Source of the DNA: Methanohalophilus euhalobius | Lineage (GTDB): Archaea; Halobacteriota; Methanosarcinia; Methanosarcinales; Methanosarcinaceae | Length of the DNA: 64,000 nucleotides | Direction: 5' to 3' | NCBI RefSeq assembly: GCF_900215215.1 | Contig: NZ_OBDR01000008.1 | Span: 1-64,000 of the forward strand | Part shown: one piece after another, positions 8,538-17,699 of the stretch | How the letters are laid out: every line of letters begins with the position of its first letter | Numbering within the stretch: the stretch's first letter is position 1 | Position numbers and translations under genes: made by a program | Notes under the pieces: model-generated | Databases searched by the model: none | What the model was told of the DNA's origin: nothing | The model's input: the letters and a program-made list of their open reading frames with translations, nothing else

Positions 8538-11135
8538 ATGACGATCCCTAAAGAATATAACCCCCAAGAAGTGGAAAAAAGATGGCAGAATGCCTGGGAC
8601 ATGTCAATGTACCATTTTGATTGGGAAGATGAGAATAAACCCCAGTATATAATAGATACCCCGCCTCCCTATCCTACAGGCAATTTCCATATTGGAAATT
8701 CCCTTAACTGGTGTTACATCGATTTTGTTGCAAGATACAAACGCATGCAGGGATTCAATGTTATGTTCCCACAGGGATGGGACTGTCACGGCCTTCCCAC
8801 CGAGGTGAAGGTGGAAGAGATACATGGCATTACTAAAAACCAGGTCCCAAGAGCTGAATTCAGGAAGCTCTGTGAAGAACTTACAATCGGAAATATAGAG
8901 AAAATGCGCCAGACAATGCGCATGCTGGGTTTCTCGGTGGATTGGAGTAATGAATTCATCACGATGAAACCCGAATACTTCGTGAAAACACAGCGCTCCT
9001 TTGTCCAGATGCAAAAGCAGGGACGTATTTATCAGGCCGACCATCCGGTGAACTGGTGTCCGCGCTGCGAAACAGCTATTGCCTTTGCGGAAGTCGAATA
9101 TGAAGCAAGGGACACAAAACTGAACTATTTGAACTTTGATAAAGTCAAAATCGCCACCACAAGACCTGAATTGTTGGCTGCCTGTGTGGCTGTGGCAATC
9201 AATCCCGATGATGAAAGATATAAGGAAAAGATTGGTGAAAATGTAAAAGTACCTTTATTTGACCATGAAGTGCCTGTAATCGCTGACAAAGAGGTCGATC
9301 CGGAATTCGGTACAGGTGTGGTAATGATATGCACCTTCGGTGACAAACAGGATGTACGCTGGTGGATCGAGCACAACCTACCTCTGCGTAAGGCTATTGA
9401 CCGGAATGGCTTTATGACAGGTATTGCCGGCAAATATGAAGGAATGAAATCTTCAGAATGCAAGGATGCAATCATTAGGGATCTCAAAGAGCAGGGTTAC
9501 CTGTACGATCAGGACAGCCTTGATCAGAATGTGGGAATGTGCTGGCGTTGCAACACACCGATAGAGATCCTTTCTGAAAGGCAATGGTTTGTCAAAATTG
9601 AAAATGATAAAATCCTTGAGACTGCAAATGAGATCAACTGGATTCCCGACTACATGAAGATACGTCTGGAGAACTGGACAAACACCATGGAATGGGATTG
9701 GTGTATATCCAGACAGCGTATTTTTGCCACCCCCATACCTGTGTGGTACTGCAAAAAATGTGGAAAATCCCTGATTGCAGAAGAGGACTGGTTGCCTCTT
9801 GATCCCACACAGACAAAACCTCCAATACCCTGTGAATGTGGTTCGACTGATTTTGAAGGTGAAGAAGATGTACTGGATACCTGGATGGACTCATCCCTGA
9901 CAGCCCTGCACGTTACAGGCTGGCTTACAGATCATGAAATGAGATCACCTGCACAGCTGCGACCCCAGGGCCACGATATTATCCGCACGTGGGCATTTTA
10001 CAGCATACTGCGCTCCAAAGCCCTTCAGGATTCCAAGCCATGGGATTCTATCATGATAAATGGAATGGTACTCGGAGAAGACGGACACAAGATGAGCAAA
10101 TCCCGGGGCAACATCATTTCTCCGGAAGAGGTCGTTGACCAGTACAGTGCGGATGCGTTCCGCCAGTGGGCTGCAATCGGAGGTTCTACTGGTTCTGATG
10201 TAATGTTTAGATGGAAAGACGTGGTATCAGGGTCCAGATACTTTAACAAAATGTGGAGTATCTTCCGCTTTTCAATGTCCCATCTGGAAGAAGTACTCCC
10301 CGACATCCCTGAAGTTGCCACATCCAGCCTGGGCACAGTGGATCGTTGGCTGCTCAGCAAACTCAACAGGCTGATAATTTCAGTAACCAAAAATATGGAT
10401 AACTATCAGTTCGACGAAGCCTGCAAATCCATACGCGGATTTGCCTGGGAAACCCTTGCAGACAACTATATCGAACTTGTTAAAGCCAGACTATATAGAG
10501 AGGATGAAACTTCAAAGAGAGCAGCTCGTTACACCCTCCACACAACTCTGGAAACTCTGACCCGCATGCTTGCACCCTTTGCGCCTTTCTTTGCAGAGGA
10601 AGTTTATTCCCATATTTCTACAGGCAGCGTCCACCAAACAAAATGGCCCTCTGCACACAGGGAAATGATCGATGAAACTTCTGAGAAGCAGGGTGAAATA
10701 ATAAAAGACCTCGCAAGCAGTATCCGCAGGTATAAATCCGATTCAGGGATGGCTCTGAATGCTCCTCTCAAGAAGATCGAGATATATTCTGTAATGGATG
10801 ATGTTACCGATCTTGAGGGAGCTACAAATTCCGCGGTGGAAGTTATAGAAGGAAAACCCGAATTTGAACATGTGCCTGTGGATGTGAAACCCAACATGGG
10901 AATTATCGGACCAAAATTCCGCAAACAGGCTGGCAGTATCATCACTACCCTGAAAAGCATGGATGCATCCCGGGTTGCACAGATGAAGGAATCCGGATCC
11001 ATTGATATTGAAGTTGATGGAGAAAAAATAAGTCTGGAACCTGAAAGTGTGGAAATAATAAAAGAAGTGACGTCTGCAGGCAGGACAGTGGATGTTATTG
11101 AAGTCAGCGATGTAATGGCCGTAATATTGCGCTGA
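8538..11135 (+). CDS. valS: valyl-tRNA synthetase, archaeal type
   Basis: An 865-residue class I synthetase that charges tRNA-Val. The HIGH motif is HIGN at 51-54 within [13 protein letters not shown], and KMSKS lies near 517-521 (HKMSKSRGN). The editing-domain signature is [10 protein letters not shown], which marks ValRS rather than IleRS (whose motif is TTTPWTLP). Zinc-knuckle cysteine pairs appear around [13 protein letters not shown] and PCECGS. The frame is open from 8463, but family similarity starts at the ATG at 8538 ([16 protein letters not shown]). Full length. Confidence 0.95.
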   Translation: MTIPKEYNPQEVEKRWQNAWDMSMYHFDWEDENKPQYIIDTPPPYPTGNFHIGNSLNWCYIDFVARYKRMQGFNVMFPQGWDCHGLPTEVKVEEIHGITKNQVPRAEFRKLCEELTIGNIEKMRQTMRMLGFSVDWSNEFITMKPEYFVKTQRSFVQMQKQGRIYQADHPVNWCPRCETAIAFAEVEYEARDTKLNYLNFDKVKIATTRPELLAACVAVAINPDDERYKEKIGENVKVPLFDHEVPVIADKEVDPEFGTGVVMICTFGDKQDVRWWIEHNLPLRKAIDRNGFMTGIAGKYEGMKSSECKDAIIRDLKEQGYLYDQDSLDQNVGMCWRCNTPIEILSERQWFVKIENDKILETANEINWIPDYMKIRLENWTNTMEWDWCISRQRIFATPIPVWYCKKCGKSLIAEEDWLPLDPTQTKPPIPCECGSTDFEGEEDVLDTWMDSSLTALHVTGWLTDHEMRSPAQLRPQGHDIIRTWAFYSILRSKALQDSKPWDSIMINGMVLGEDGHKMSKSRGNIISPEEVVDQYSADAFRQWAAIGGSTGSDVMFRWKDVVSGSRYFNKMWSIFRFSMSHLEEVLPDIPEVATSSLGTVDRWLLSKLNRLIISVTKNMDNYQFDEACKSIRGFAWETLADNYIELVKARLYREDETSKRAARYTLHTTLETLTRMLAPFAPFFAEEVYSHISTGSVHQTKWPSAHREMIDETSEKQGEIIKDLASSIRRYKSDSGMALNAPLKKIEIYSVMDDVTDLEGATNSAVEVIEGKPEFEHVPVDVKPNMGIIGPKFRKQAGSIITTLKSMDASRVAQMKESGSIDIEVDGEKISLEPESVEIIKEVTSAGRTVDVIEVSDVMAVILR

Positions 11136-11183
11136 ATTAGCTATTTATTGGAGTACTCCCCTTGTTTCTATGGGGGAATACCA

Positions 11184-11705
11184 ATGGTCTATAACACTAT
11201 ATTGATAACTACCGACGGTTCTGAAAATGCCCGAAAAGCCGTGCAATCGGGAATAGATTTAGCAAGTGCATGTGGTTCAAAGGTCTATGCACTTTATGTA
11301 ATGGAAATGAATCCCGGAGGCCTGACCAGGGAAGCAATACACCGGGACTGGAAAACGGCAATGCAGGTGTCACTTCCAGAACACATATCTCCGGCCCAGT
11401 GGCGCGAATTTGCAAAGATTGCCGACGAGAACTGGAGAATAGAGCGCAAGAAACATCTCGAGGAAAAAGCAGAAAATATTCTTTCCTACGTAGAAGAACT
11501 CGGGAAAAATAAGGGCGTAGATGTCGAAAAAGTACATATCGAAGGCAAACCTGCAAATGAGGTCCTTGATTTTGCCTCCGATAAGAACGTAGACCTGATT
11601 GTAATGGGCACATTGGGCATGGGTTCTGACGGGACATTCCGGCTGGGACGTGTAGCAGAAAGAGTGATCCATAATGCCAGCTGTGATGTAATGTCGGTCA
11701 GGTAA
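11184..11705 (+). CDS. universal stress protein (UspA family)
   Basis: A 173-residue single Usp domain. It starts YNTILITTDGSENA, with the beta1 and Asp typical of ATP-binding Usps, and ends with the nucleotide-binding pattern GTLGMGSDGTFRLGRVAER (G-x2-G-x9-G-like). It contains a ~45-residue helical insertion after beta2 (about 35-80) that short Usps lack. The ATG at 11184 follows GGGGGAA; the open frame upstream (11148) is not Usp-like. Its last 8 bases overlap the convergent marC gene. The role is likely ATP-linked stress signalling; the specific cue is unknown. Confidence 0.88.
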   Translation: MVYNTILITTDGSENARKAVQSGIDLASACGSKVYALYVMEMNPGGLTREAIHRDWKTAMQVSLPEHISPAQWREFAKIADENWRIERKKHLEEKAENILSYVEELGKNKGVDVEKVHIEGKPANEVLDFASDKNVDLIVMGTLGMGSDGTFRLGRVAERVIHNASCDVMSVR

Positions 11706-12339
11706 TTCCTGCAAGGTTACTGTATATATTCCACACACCATGAGTTACAAAATCCACCGCAAGAGCTGCAAGGAAAAGCCCGAGCAGCCTGGTGATAACA
11801 TGTGCTCCGGTGTATCCTATTAATTTATAGAGACGGCGGGAATAATATAGAGTCACAAAGCATATGCCAAATGTCAGCAGAATTGCCAGCAATACCACTA
11901 GTTTATAGGAAATTAAAGGGGAGGTACCTGAAAGCACGACTACGGTTGTGATTGTTGCAGGCCCCGTCATCAATGGAAGGGCAATGGGAAATATCCAGAC
12001 ATCATCACGGCTGAGGGATTCATGAATTTCCTCTTCAGTTACACTTTCCCCGGATACTTTTGAGAGCAGCATATCAAAGGCTACCTTGAACAGCAATATT
12101 CCACCAGCCACCCTCAGGGAATCTACACTAATCCCGAAAACATTGAGGATGCCGTGACCGGTAACGGCAAAGAAAATGCATATCGCACAGGAAAGAAGGG
12201 TTGCACGGGTTGCTATACTGTTTTTTTCTTCCTGTGTCATGCTGCTTGTTAGAGAGATGAACGTTACGACTACTCCGATCGGACTCACTATAATGAAGAT
12301 GCTAACAAAGGAGTAGATAAAGAATGATACAACGTCCAT
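11698..12339 (-). CDS. MarC-family integral membrane protein
   Basis: A 213-residue protein with six hydrophobic segments and the MarC (UPF0056) hallmarks. These are the opening segment SPIGVVVTF at about 19-27, the central IALPLMTGPATITTVVV at about 118-134 and a C-terminal LLGLFLAALAVDFV helix. Despite its name the family's transport role is unproven; it was originally misassigned to multiple antibiotic resistance. Complete and of ordinary length. It is convergent with the Usp gene and followed upstream on the same strand by mscS. Confidence 0.88.
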   Translation of the reverse strand: MDVVSFFIYSFVSIFIIVSPIGVVVTFISLTSSMTQEEKNSIATRATLLSCAICIFFAVTGHGILNVFGISVDSLRVAGGILLFKVAFDMLLSKVSGESVTEEEIHESLSRDDVWIFPIALPLMTGPATITTVVVLSGTSPLISYKLVVLLAILLTFGICFVTLYYSRRLYKLIGYTGAHVITRLLGLFLAALAVDFVTHGVWNIYSNLAGIT

Positions 12340-12390
12340 ATCCGGTCACTATAGCAATCTGGTATTTAAAAGTGATCCTAAATAAGTTAT

Positions 12391-13671
12391 TTAATTAACA
12401 TCATTTTCACTGACAGATTCTTTACTTTCTGATAAACCGTAAGATTTTTTGTCCTCAATCTCACAGGACTCGGATTCCATTATTTTCACCATTTGGTTAT
12501 AATCCTCAAGAATGCTGTCCATGATGGAACTGAGGTGTTCAAGCACCTTGGAGTGAAGCAGGCCTTCGGGCGATGATTCCATTTCTCCCGGTTCCGGGGC
12601 TTTTTCCAGTGCCTCAACAATCTGCTCTATGTTGCCCAAGCGATCCTTTATAGAAGACCAATTATTCTGCTGGATTTCGGCAGATTCTTCGGGAAGGCAG
12701 GAAATTTGTTTTTCCACTTTTGCCTTTTTATTATCAAAATATTCCAGCGTTTTTCTGGCCTTTTCCAGCATTTCAGCTTCTATAGCCTTATCAAAAATAA
12801 TTTCTTCGGTGGATACTTCAGGAATATAGTCCCTATCTGGACGGAATTCCTCCTCATTCTCCTTTTTTTCCGGTAGAGGAGGAATGAATCGTTTGCCATT
12901 ATTCATGACTCTCTGGTTCATGAATGTAGGAGATACAATTTCAATATCCATTCTATGAAGGGAGTCCAGCACTTCCTTCTTAAAATTAGAACGATCAGTT
13001 AGCAAGGCTTTAGTCTCTTTCAGCAGACCTCCCACCTTGTAGGTGACGGAGAAATCCCCCAGCTCAAGAACATGTACGAAAGGATCTTCCAGGCCTGCCT
13101 CATCAGCCGCCTTGAGAAGGGCTGTTTCAATATCCTGCCGGCATATATCATAACCCAGTGAAACGTTAGTAGAGATTATAGTTCCCGACGAGCGTATGGT
13201 AGTCAGGGGGTTGGACATTATTTTCAGGTTTGGCACGGTAATCAGGTCACGATCTTCTGACTGAATTCGTGTGTAGAGTATGGTTTTGTCCGTCACCCTG
13301 CCAAAGATTTCACCGCTTCTTATATAATCACCCACATTGAATGGCTTGATGAGCCGAACCATTATACCGGACATTCCATTTGAAACAAAAGTGGTAGAAG
13401 AAAGAGCTACCGTAGCACCAACAATAATACCTATCGCACTTACAATGATCTGTTTTGAATCACTGGATATCGGCAGGGAAAATATAACCAGCATCATACC
13501 CAGGAATGTTATAAGGGTAAAGAAAAGATTCCTTATGAAAGGGTCACCTTTGAAAACCAAAGATTTTTTGAAAAGATACTGGAGCAGCAGGATCACCAGC
13601 AATGTCAATATAACTATGATTATCGTCAAATAAAAATCATCGGCCCCTACTGCGATACAATATTCCTCCAT
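12391..13671 (-). CDS. MscS-type mechanosensitive channel with long acidic tail
   Basis: A 426-residue protein. Two or three N-terminal membrane helices precede the pore helix region (SAIGIIVGATVALSSTTFVS) and the MscS beta domain signature FNVGDYIRSGEIFGRVTDK. After the alpha/beta vestibule domain (to about residue 255) comes a ~165-residue hydrophilic, glutamate-rich, coiled-coil-prone extension, which the minimal 286-residue E. coli MscS lacks. The ATG at 13671 is preferred over an upstream in-frame TTG at 13689. The expected role is emergency solute release on hypo-osmotic shock, complementing the BCCT uptake system. The tail may tune gating or bind partners. Confidence 0.9.
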   Translation of the reverse strand: MEEYCIAVGADDFYLTIIIVILTLLVILLLQYLFKKSLVFKGDPFIRNLFFTLITFLGMMLVIFSLPISSDSKQIIVSAIGIIVGATVALSSTTFVSNGMSGIMVRLIKPFNVGDYIRSGEIFGRVTDKTILYTRIQSEDRDLITVPNLKIMSNPLTTIRSSGTIISTNVSLGYDICRQDIETALLKAADEAGLEDPFVHVLELGDFSVTYKVGGLLKETKALLTDRSNFKKEVLDSLHRMDIEIVSPTFMNQRVMNNGKRFIPPLPEKKENEEEFRPDRDYIPEVSTEEIIFDKAIEAEMLEKARKTLEYFDNKKAKVEKQISCLPEESAEIQQNNWSSIKDRLGNIEQIVEALEKAPEPGEMESSPEGLLHSKVLEHLSSIMDSILEDYNQMVKIMESESCEIEDKKSYGLSESKESVSENDVN

Positions 13672-13736
13672 TAATACTGGAAATAACAAATATTAGGTAT
13701 AAATCTGTACTTACTTATACCTATACCCAAAACCGA

Positions 13737-15065
13737 TCAGTTAATTCGTTCGACTATTCGCAGGGCCATCTCCACCACATCTGTAGCATTCTTGCCAAGC
13801 AGTCTTATCATGGGTTCTTTTCCGACATCGCCTTCATCATATATGATTTCAGGAACCTTACCATATTTTTCTATTGCATAAGCCGTGCCCCAATCCATTG
13901 TACTCACATCGGAAGGCTCGTCCTTGCGTTCAAAGGAAGCAATGCCAAAGCCCATCTGGCTGCAGGCAGCAAGTATCTCCTTACTGTACTTAACATTCAG
14001 GCATGCCCTGATTTCAGGATTGGAATGTATAGCAGCAAGTACCACTCTTCCAACATGTTTACTGGCACCAAACCCAACACACCCTGATGCCACAGGCCTG
14101 CCTTTTGAACGGGTTATACGACCGTGTACGCCGGCTACGTCGGATATTGTTTCCGCCTCGGGAGTTGCCATGGCAATATTGCACCCTACCTCAGGGATGA
14201 GTTTTGAAAAAGCCTTTTCCGAAAGCAAGAGATCCAGGGCCTCGGTAGTATTCACAAAAGTATGGTATTTTGCAGCTGAATTACGCAGAAAAGCAAGCGG
14301 ATCTACCGGGGATACACCCATTCCAACATCGGTACTTCTGGAAATGGCATTTTCTACAAATCTTTTGGCACACCTTGCAGCCTCGGGCACTCTCAATTCA
14401 TTTGAGAGATAAACAAGCAAAGCCGCCGAATAGGTACACCCGGAACCATGAGTTCCCCCTTCAACAAATCGACTTGATATTGTTGTAAATGTGTCATTGT
14501 GGGATTCGTAGACAAGATCCGAAGCATCAAAATGGCCTCCTGTGATTATTACATTATCCACACCGTGTTTTGCTATCCTGCGAGCTGCTTTCTGCCCGTC
14601 TTCCCAGGTGTTTATCGTAACTCCTGACAGGGCTTTTGCCTCATATATGTTGGGAGTTACAACAAAAGCCAGAGGCAACAATGTTTCTTTCAGGGTATTA
14701 AGCGCAGATTCAGCAAGCAAGGTGCCTCCGGCCTCGGCAGCCATTACAGGATCCACAACCAGTTTAAGACGATGCTTCTTTACCTCAGATGCAACCGCAT
14801 CGATAATTTCAGGAGAAGAAAGCATTCCTGTTTTTGCCCACTTTACATCCATATCCGTACATACCGTATAAATCTGAGAGGATATGTGGGATAGAGGCAC
14901 CTCCGTTGAATCCTGCAGTCCCATAGTGTTCTGGGAGGTGATGCATGTAACGGCGCATGTGGGATGCATTCCCAGTGCCGAAAAGGTACGAATGTCTGCT
15001 TCTATACCGGCACCGCCGCCGGAATCCGAACCTGCTATCGTAAGGGCTACCTTTGTATTGCTCAT
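13737..15065 (-). CDS. thiDN: bifunctional HMP(-P) kinase / thiamine-phosphate synthase (ThiD-ThiN)
   Basis: A 442-residue fusion. Residues 1-260 are ThiD, which phosphorylates hydroxymethylpyrimidine and its phosphate: AGSDSGGGAGIEAD near 11-24 and the catalytic/anion-hole motif GGTHGSGCTYSA near 203-214. Residues about 270-442 are the ThiN domain (IPEVGCNIAMATPEAE, GRITRSKGRPVASG, DWGTAYAIEKYG). In archaea ThiN replaces ThiE for joining HMP-PP with thiazole phosphate. The ATG at 15065 follows AGGTGGA. The architecture is normal for methanogens. Confidence 0.94.
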   Translation of the reverse strand: MSNTKVALTIAGSDSGGGAGIEADIRTFSALGMHPTCAVTCITSQNTMGLQDSTEVPLSHISSQIYTVCTDMDVKWAKTGMLSSPEIIDAVASEVKKHRLKLVVDPVMAAEAGGTLLAESALNTLKETLLPLAFVVTPNIYEAKALSGVTINTWEDGQKAARRIAKHGVDNVIITGGHFDASDLVYESHNDTFTTISSRFVEGGTHGSGCTYSAALLVYLSNELRVPEAARCAKRFVENAISRSTDVGMGVSPVDPLAFLRNSAAKYHTFVNTTEALDLLLSEKAFSKLIPEVGCNIAMATPEAETISDVAGVHGRITRSKGRPVASGCVGFGASKHVGRVVLAAIHSNPEIRACLNVKYSKEILAACSQMGFGIASFERKDEPSDVSTMDWGTAYAIEKYGKVPEIIYDEGDVGKEPMIRLLGKNATDVVEMALRIVERIN

Positions 15066-15198
15066 ATAATTCCACCTGATGATAATTTCTTTGACTGATG
15101 CAGAATATCTGCGATACCTTTATATATAGTATTTGCACCATGAGAGATTTACATTATTGCATGCAAACACCCAATTAAATTCGTATGGGTAACTTAGA

Positions 15199-15449
<251 letters not shown>

Positions 15450-15528
15450 CCTATAAGAATAATCAGGGCAATCAATGGTACCCTTCAAAATACTGATTAC
15501 TACTATCCATATTACAAGGTGATAAATA

Positions 15529-15699
15529 ATGTCAAAAGGTACTCCCTCAAGAGGAAAAAGACAGAAACGTACACATGCTAAATGCAGACGTTGTGGTAGC
15601 GTATCTCTTAACATCCATACCAAACAGTGCACATCATGCGGATTTGGTAAGACTTCACGTATGAGAAGTTACAAGTGGCAGCGCAAGTGCAAATACTGA
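15529..15699 (+). CDS. rpl37e: 50S ribosomal protein L37e
   Basis: A 56-residue basic zinc-ribbon protein of the large ribosomal subunit. It starts [19 protein letters not shown], with the four zinc cysteines at 19, 22, 34 and 37 (C-x2-C ... C-x2-C) and a basic tail [10 protein letters not shown] ribosome site AAGGTGAT (517-524 region of 15.5 kb) precedes the ATG. It lies between the Sm-like gene and purF, as in many archaea. Confidence 0.97.
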   Translation: MSKGTPSRGKRQKRTHAKCRRCGSVSLNIHTKQCTSCGFGKTSRMRSYKWQRKCKY

Positions 15700-15727
15700 T
15701 TACTCTTATTCTTTTGCTGAGGTGCAA

Positions 15728-17140
15728 ATGAAGGAAGAATGCGGTGTTGTAGGGATTTTACTGGATGATACAAAATCCCAATCAAAAACCGCCGCACTTC
15801 AGATTTACTATTCTCTCTATGCACTACAGCACAGGGGCCAGGAATCCACCGGCATTACTGTTTACAATGGTGGTTCAACCCATTCGCTGAAAGGGATGGG
15901 TCTTGTCCCGGAAGTTTATACAATGGAAGACATTGTTAAACTTGTAGGCCATGTGGGAATCGGTCATGTCCGCTATTCCACAACGGGCCAGTCACGCATA
16001 GAAAATTGCCAGCCCCTAATTGTGAATTACAAAAGTGGTACTGTAGCTATTGCTCATAATGGCAACCTGATAAACGGCAGCGACCTGCGGGACGAACTGG
16101 AATCAGAAGGCAGGATTTTCATTACCGATTCTGACACCGAAGTTGTTGCCCACCTTCTTGTCAAGGAACTGCTAAAGCATGGACCTGTAGAATCTATCAA
16201 GAATGTAATGAAAAGGCTTAAGGGGTCATATTCCCTGGCCATAATGATCGATAACCTCCTGGTAGCCGCCAGGGACCCCCTTGGAATCAAACCTCTCTGC
16301 ATAGGAAAAACTGACCTTGGGCTGGTAGTTGCATCCGAAAGTGTGGCCATTGATACATTAAACGGCAAACTTATCCGGGATGTAAAACCCGGCGAAGTCA
16401 TTGTATTAAAAGATGGTCAAGTGGAAAGCCATCAGGTATACAATACCACACATGCGGCACATTGTGTTTTTGAATATATTTATTTTGCAAGACCTGATTC
16501 TGTAATTGATGGGCAGCTCGTCTACAAAGTAAGGGAACGTATTGGCAGGGAACTTGCAAAAGAACATCCTGTAGAAGCAGACATTATTTCCCCTGTGCCT
16601 GACTCGGGCATAACTTCTGCTGTCGGGTATACCAGGGAATCAGGCATCCAGTATCAGGAAGGCTTGATGAAAAATCGTTATATTGGCAGGACCTTCATTC
16701 TTCCGGGCCAGGAAATGAGGGAAACAGCCGTCAGGCTCAAGATGAACACTATTGCAGAAAACATAGAGGACAAAAGGGTAATACTCATCGATGACAGTGT
16801 TGTAAGGGGAACTACTTCCCGAAGAATCATCAATATGATAAAAGACTCCGGTGCCAGAGAAGTACACGCCAGAATTGGGAGCCCAGCTATAATTGCCCCC
16901 TGTTATATGGGTATTGATATGGCTACCCGTGAGGAATTAATTGCGGCCAACAACAAAGTAGAAAATATTTGTAATACCATAAACGCAGATTCCCTGGGCT
17001 ATCTAAGTATCGACGGACTGGTCAGAGCCATAGGTCTTGACAAAGAAGATCTATGTATGGGATGTCTGACAGAAGTATATCCACTGGAAATTCCCGGGGA
17101 AAAATGCCAGTGCAGGCAAACCCGGCTTAATCAATTCTAA
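15728..17140 (+). CDS. purF: amidophosphoribosyltransferase
   Basis: This is the first enzyme of purine synthesis, making phosphoribosylamine from PRPP and glutamine. The ATG at 15728 gives MKEEC, so a four-residue propeptide precedes the catalytic Cys5; the in-frame GTG at 15722 is less likely. The N-terminal Ntn glutaminase shows LQHRGQESTGI and VRYSTTGQS. The C-terminal PRTase carries the PRPP loop VILIDDSVVRGTT near 349-361. Cysteines in AAHCVFEY, APCYMG and DLCMGC match the [4Fe-4S] ligands of the Bacillus-type enzyme. Its 3' end overlaps the convergent PAP2 gene by 14 bases. Confidence 0.96.
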   Translation: MKEECGVVGILLDDTKSQSKTAALQIYYSLYALQHRGQESTGITVYNGGSTHSLKGMGLVPEVYTMEDIVKLVGHVGIGHVRYSTTGQSRIENCQPLIVNYKSGTVAIAHNGNLINGSDLRDELESEGRIFITDSDTEVVAHLLVKELLKHGPVESIKNVMKRLKGSYSLAIMIDNLLVAARDPLGIKPLCIGKTDLGLVVASESVAIDTLNGKLIRDVKPGEVIVLKDGQVESHQVYNTTHAAHCVFEYIYFARPDSVIDGQLVYKVRERIGRELAKEHPVEADIISPVPDSGITSAVGYTRESGIQYQEGLMKNRYIGRTFILPGQEMRETAVRLKMNTIAENIEDKRVILIDDSVVRGTTSRRIINMIKDSGAREVHARIGSPAIIAPCYMGIDMATREELIAANNKVENICNTINADSLGYLSIDGLVRAIGLDKEDLCMGCLTEVYPLEIPGEKCQCRQTRLNQF

Positions 17141-17573
17141 ACCTTTTTACTTTTCTTACAAATGCAGGATACAAAAGCAAACCTGCATAACCCAGAATAA
17201 TACCTGCTATTGCACCTGCTATAACATCCGAAGGATAATGTACACCCACCACTATCCGGCTGATACCCATCATTATGGCAAATATCCAGAATAAATAACT
17301 TGATTTGCCTGAAACTGGATGCAAAAAACTGGCAGTTCCAAAAGCCAGTGCTGTGTGACTGCTGGGAAAAGAATAACCGGCTGCATCCACAAGGATACGT
17401 CCGGTTTCTGGCCTGGGGACCATGAATAATGATTTAATCCAATAAACAAGCAGCCATATTATGAACAAAAGTGACAAGTAATAGACTGCATAGGATTTAC
17501 CTTTAAATATATATAGAAATGCAGCGATTAACAACCATATAAACAGGTTTCCCGCTATTGTCAGGGGGACCAT
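17127..17573 (-). CDS. PAP2-family membrane phosphatase
   Basis: A 148-residue integral membrane phosphatase with the three PAP2 motifs: KSLFMVPRP (K-x6-RP), PSSH, and SRIVVGVHYPSD (SR-x5-H-x3-D). Substrates in this family are lipid phosphates such as phosphatidate or polyprenyl diphosphate; which one is not visible. The first ATG is at 17573, but the frame stays open upstream to 17630. That stretch encodes FDLQLFHYINSIQALDFI, which looks like the usual PAP2 N-terminus yet contains no ATG, GTG or TTG. The true start may therefore be non-canonical, or the 5' end mutated. Confidence 0.85.
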   Translation of the reverse strand: MVPLTIAGNLFIWLLIAAFLYIFKGKSYAVYYLSLLFIIWLLVYWIKSLFMVPRPETGRILVDAAGYSFPSSHTALAFGTASFLHPVSGKSSYLFWIFAIMMGISRIVVGVHYPSDVIAGAIAGIILGYAGLLLYPAFVRKVKRFRID

Positions 17574-17699
17574 AATAAAATCAAGAGCCTGAATGGAATT
17601 TATGTAATGAAATAATTGTAAATCAAATTCCTAAAATGGCATTGATATAATATTATAAGCCAGATATAAATAATTTTGCAGGATAATCGCTGTGAAAAC

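Noticed and set aside
8538-11135. Possible isoleucyl- or leucyl-tRNA synthetase
   Set aside because: The editing motif [10 protein letters not shown] and the N-terminal block [13 protein letters not shown] are those of archaeal ValRS.
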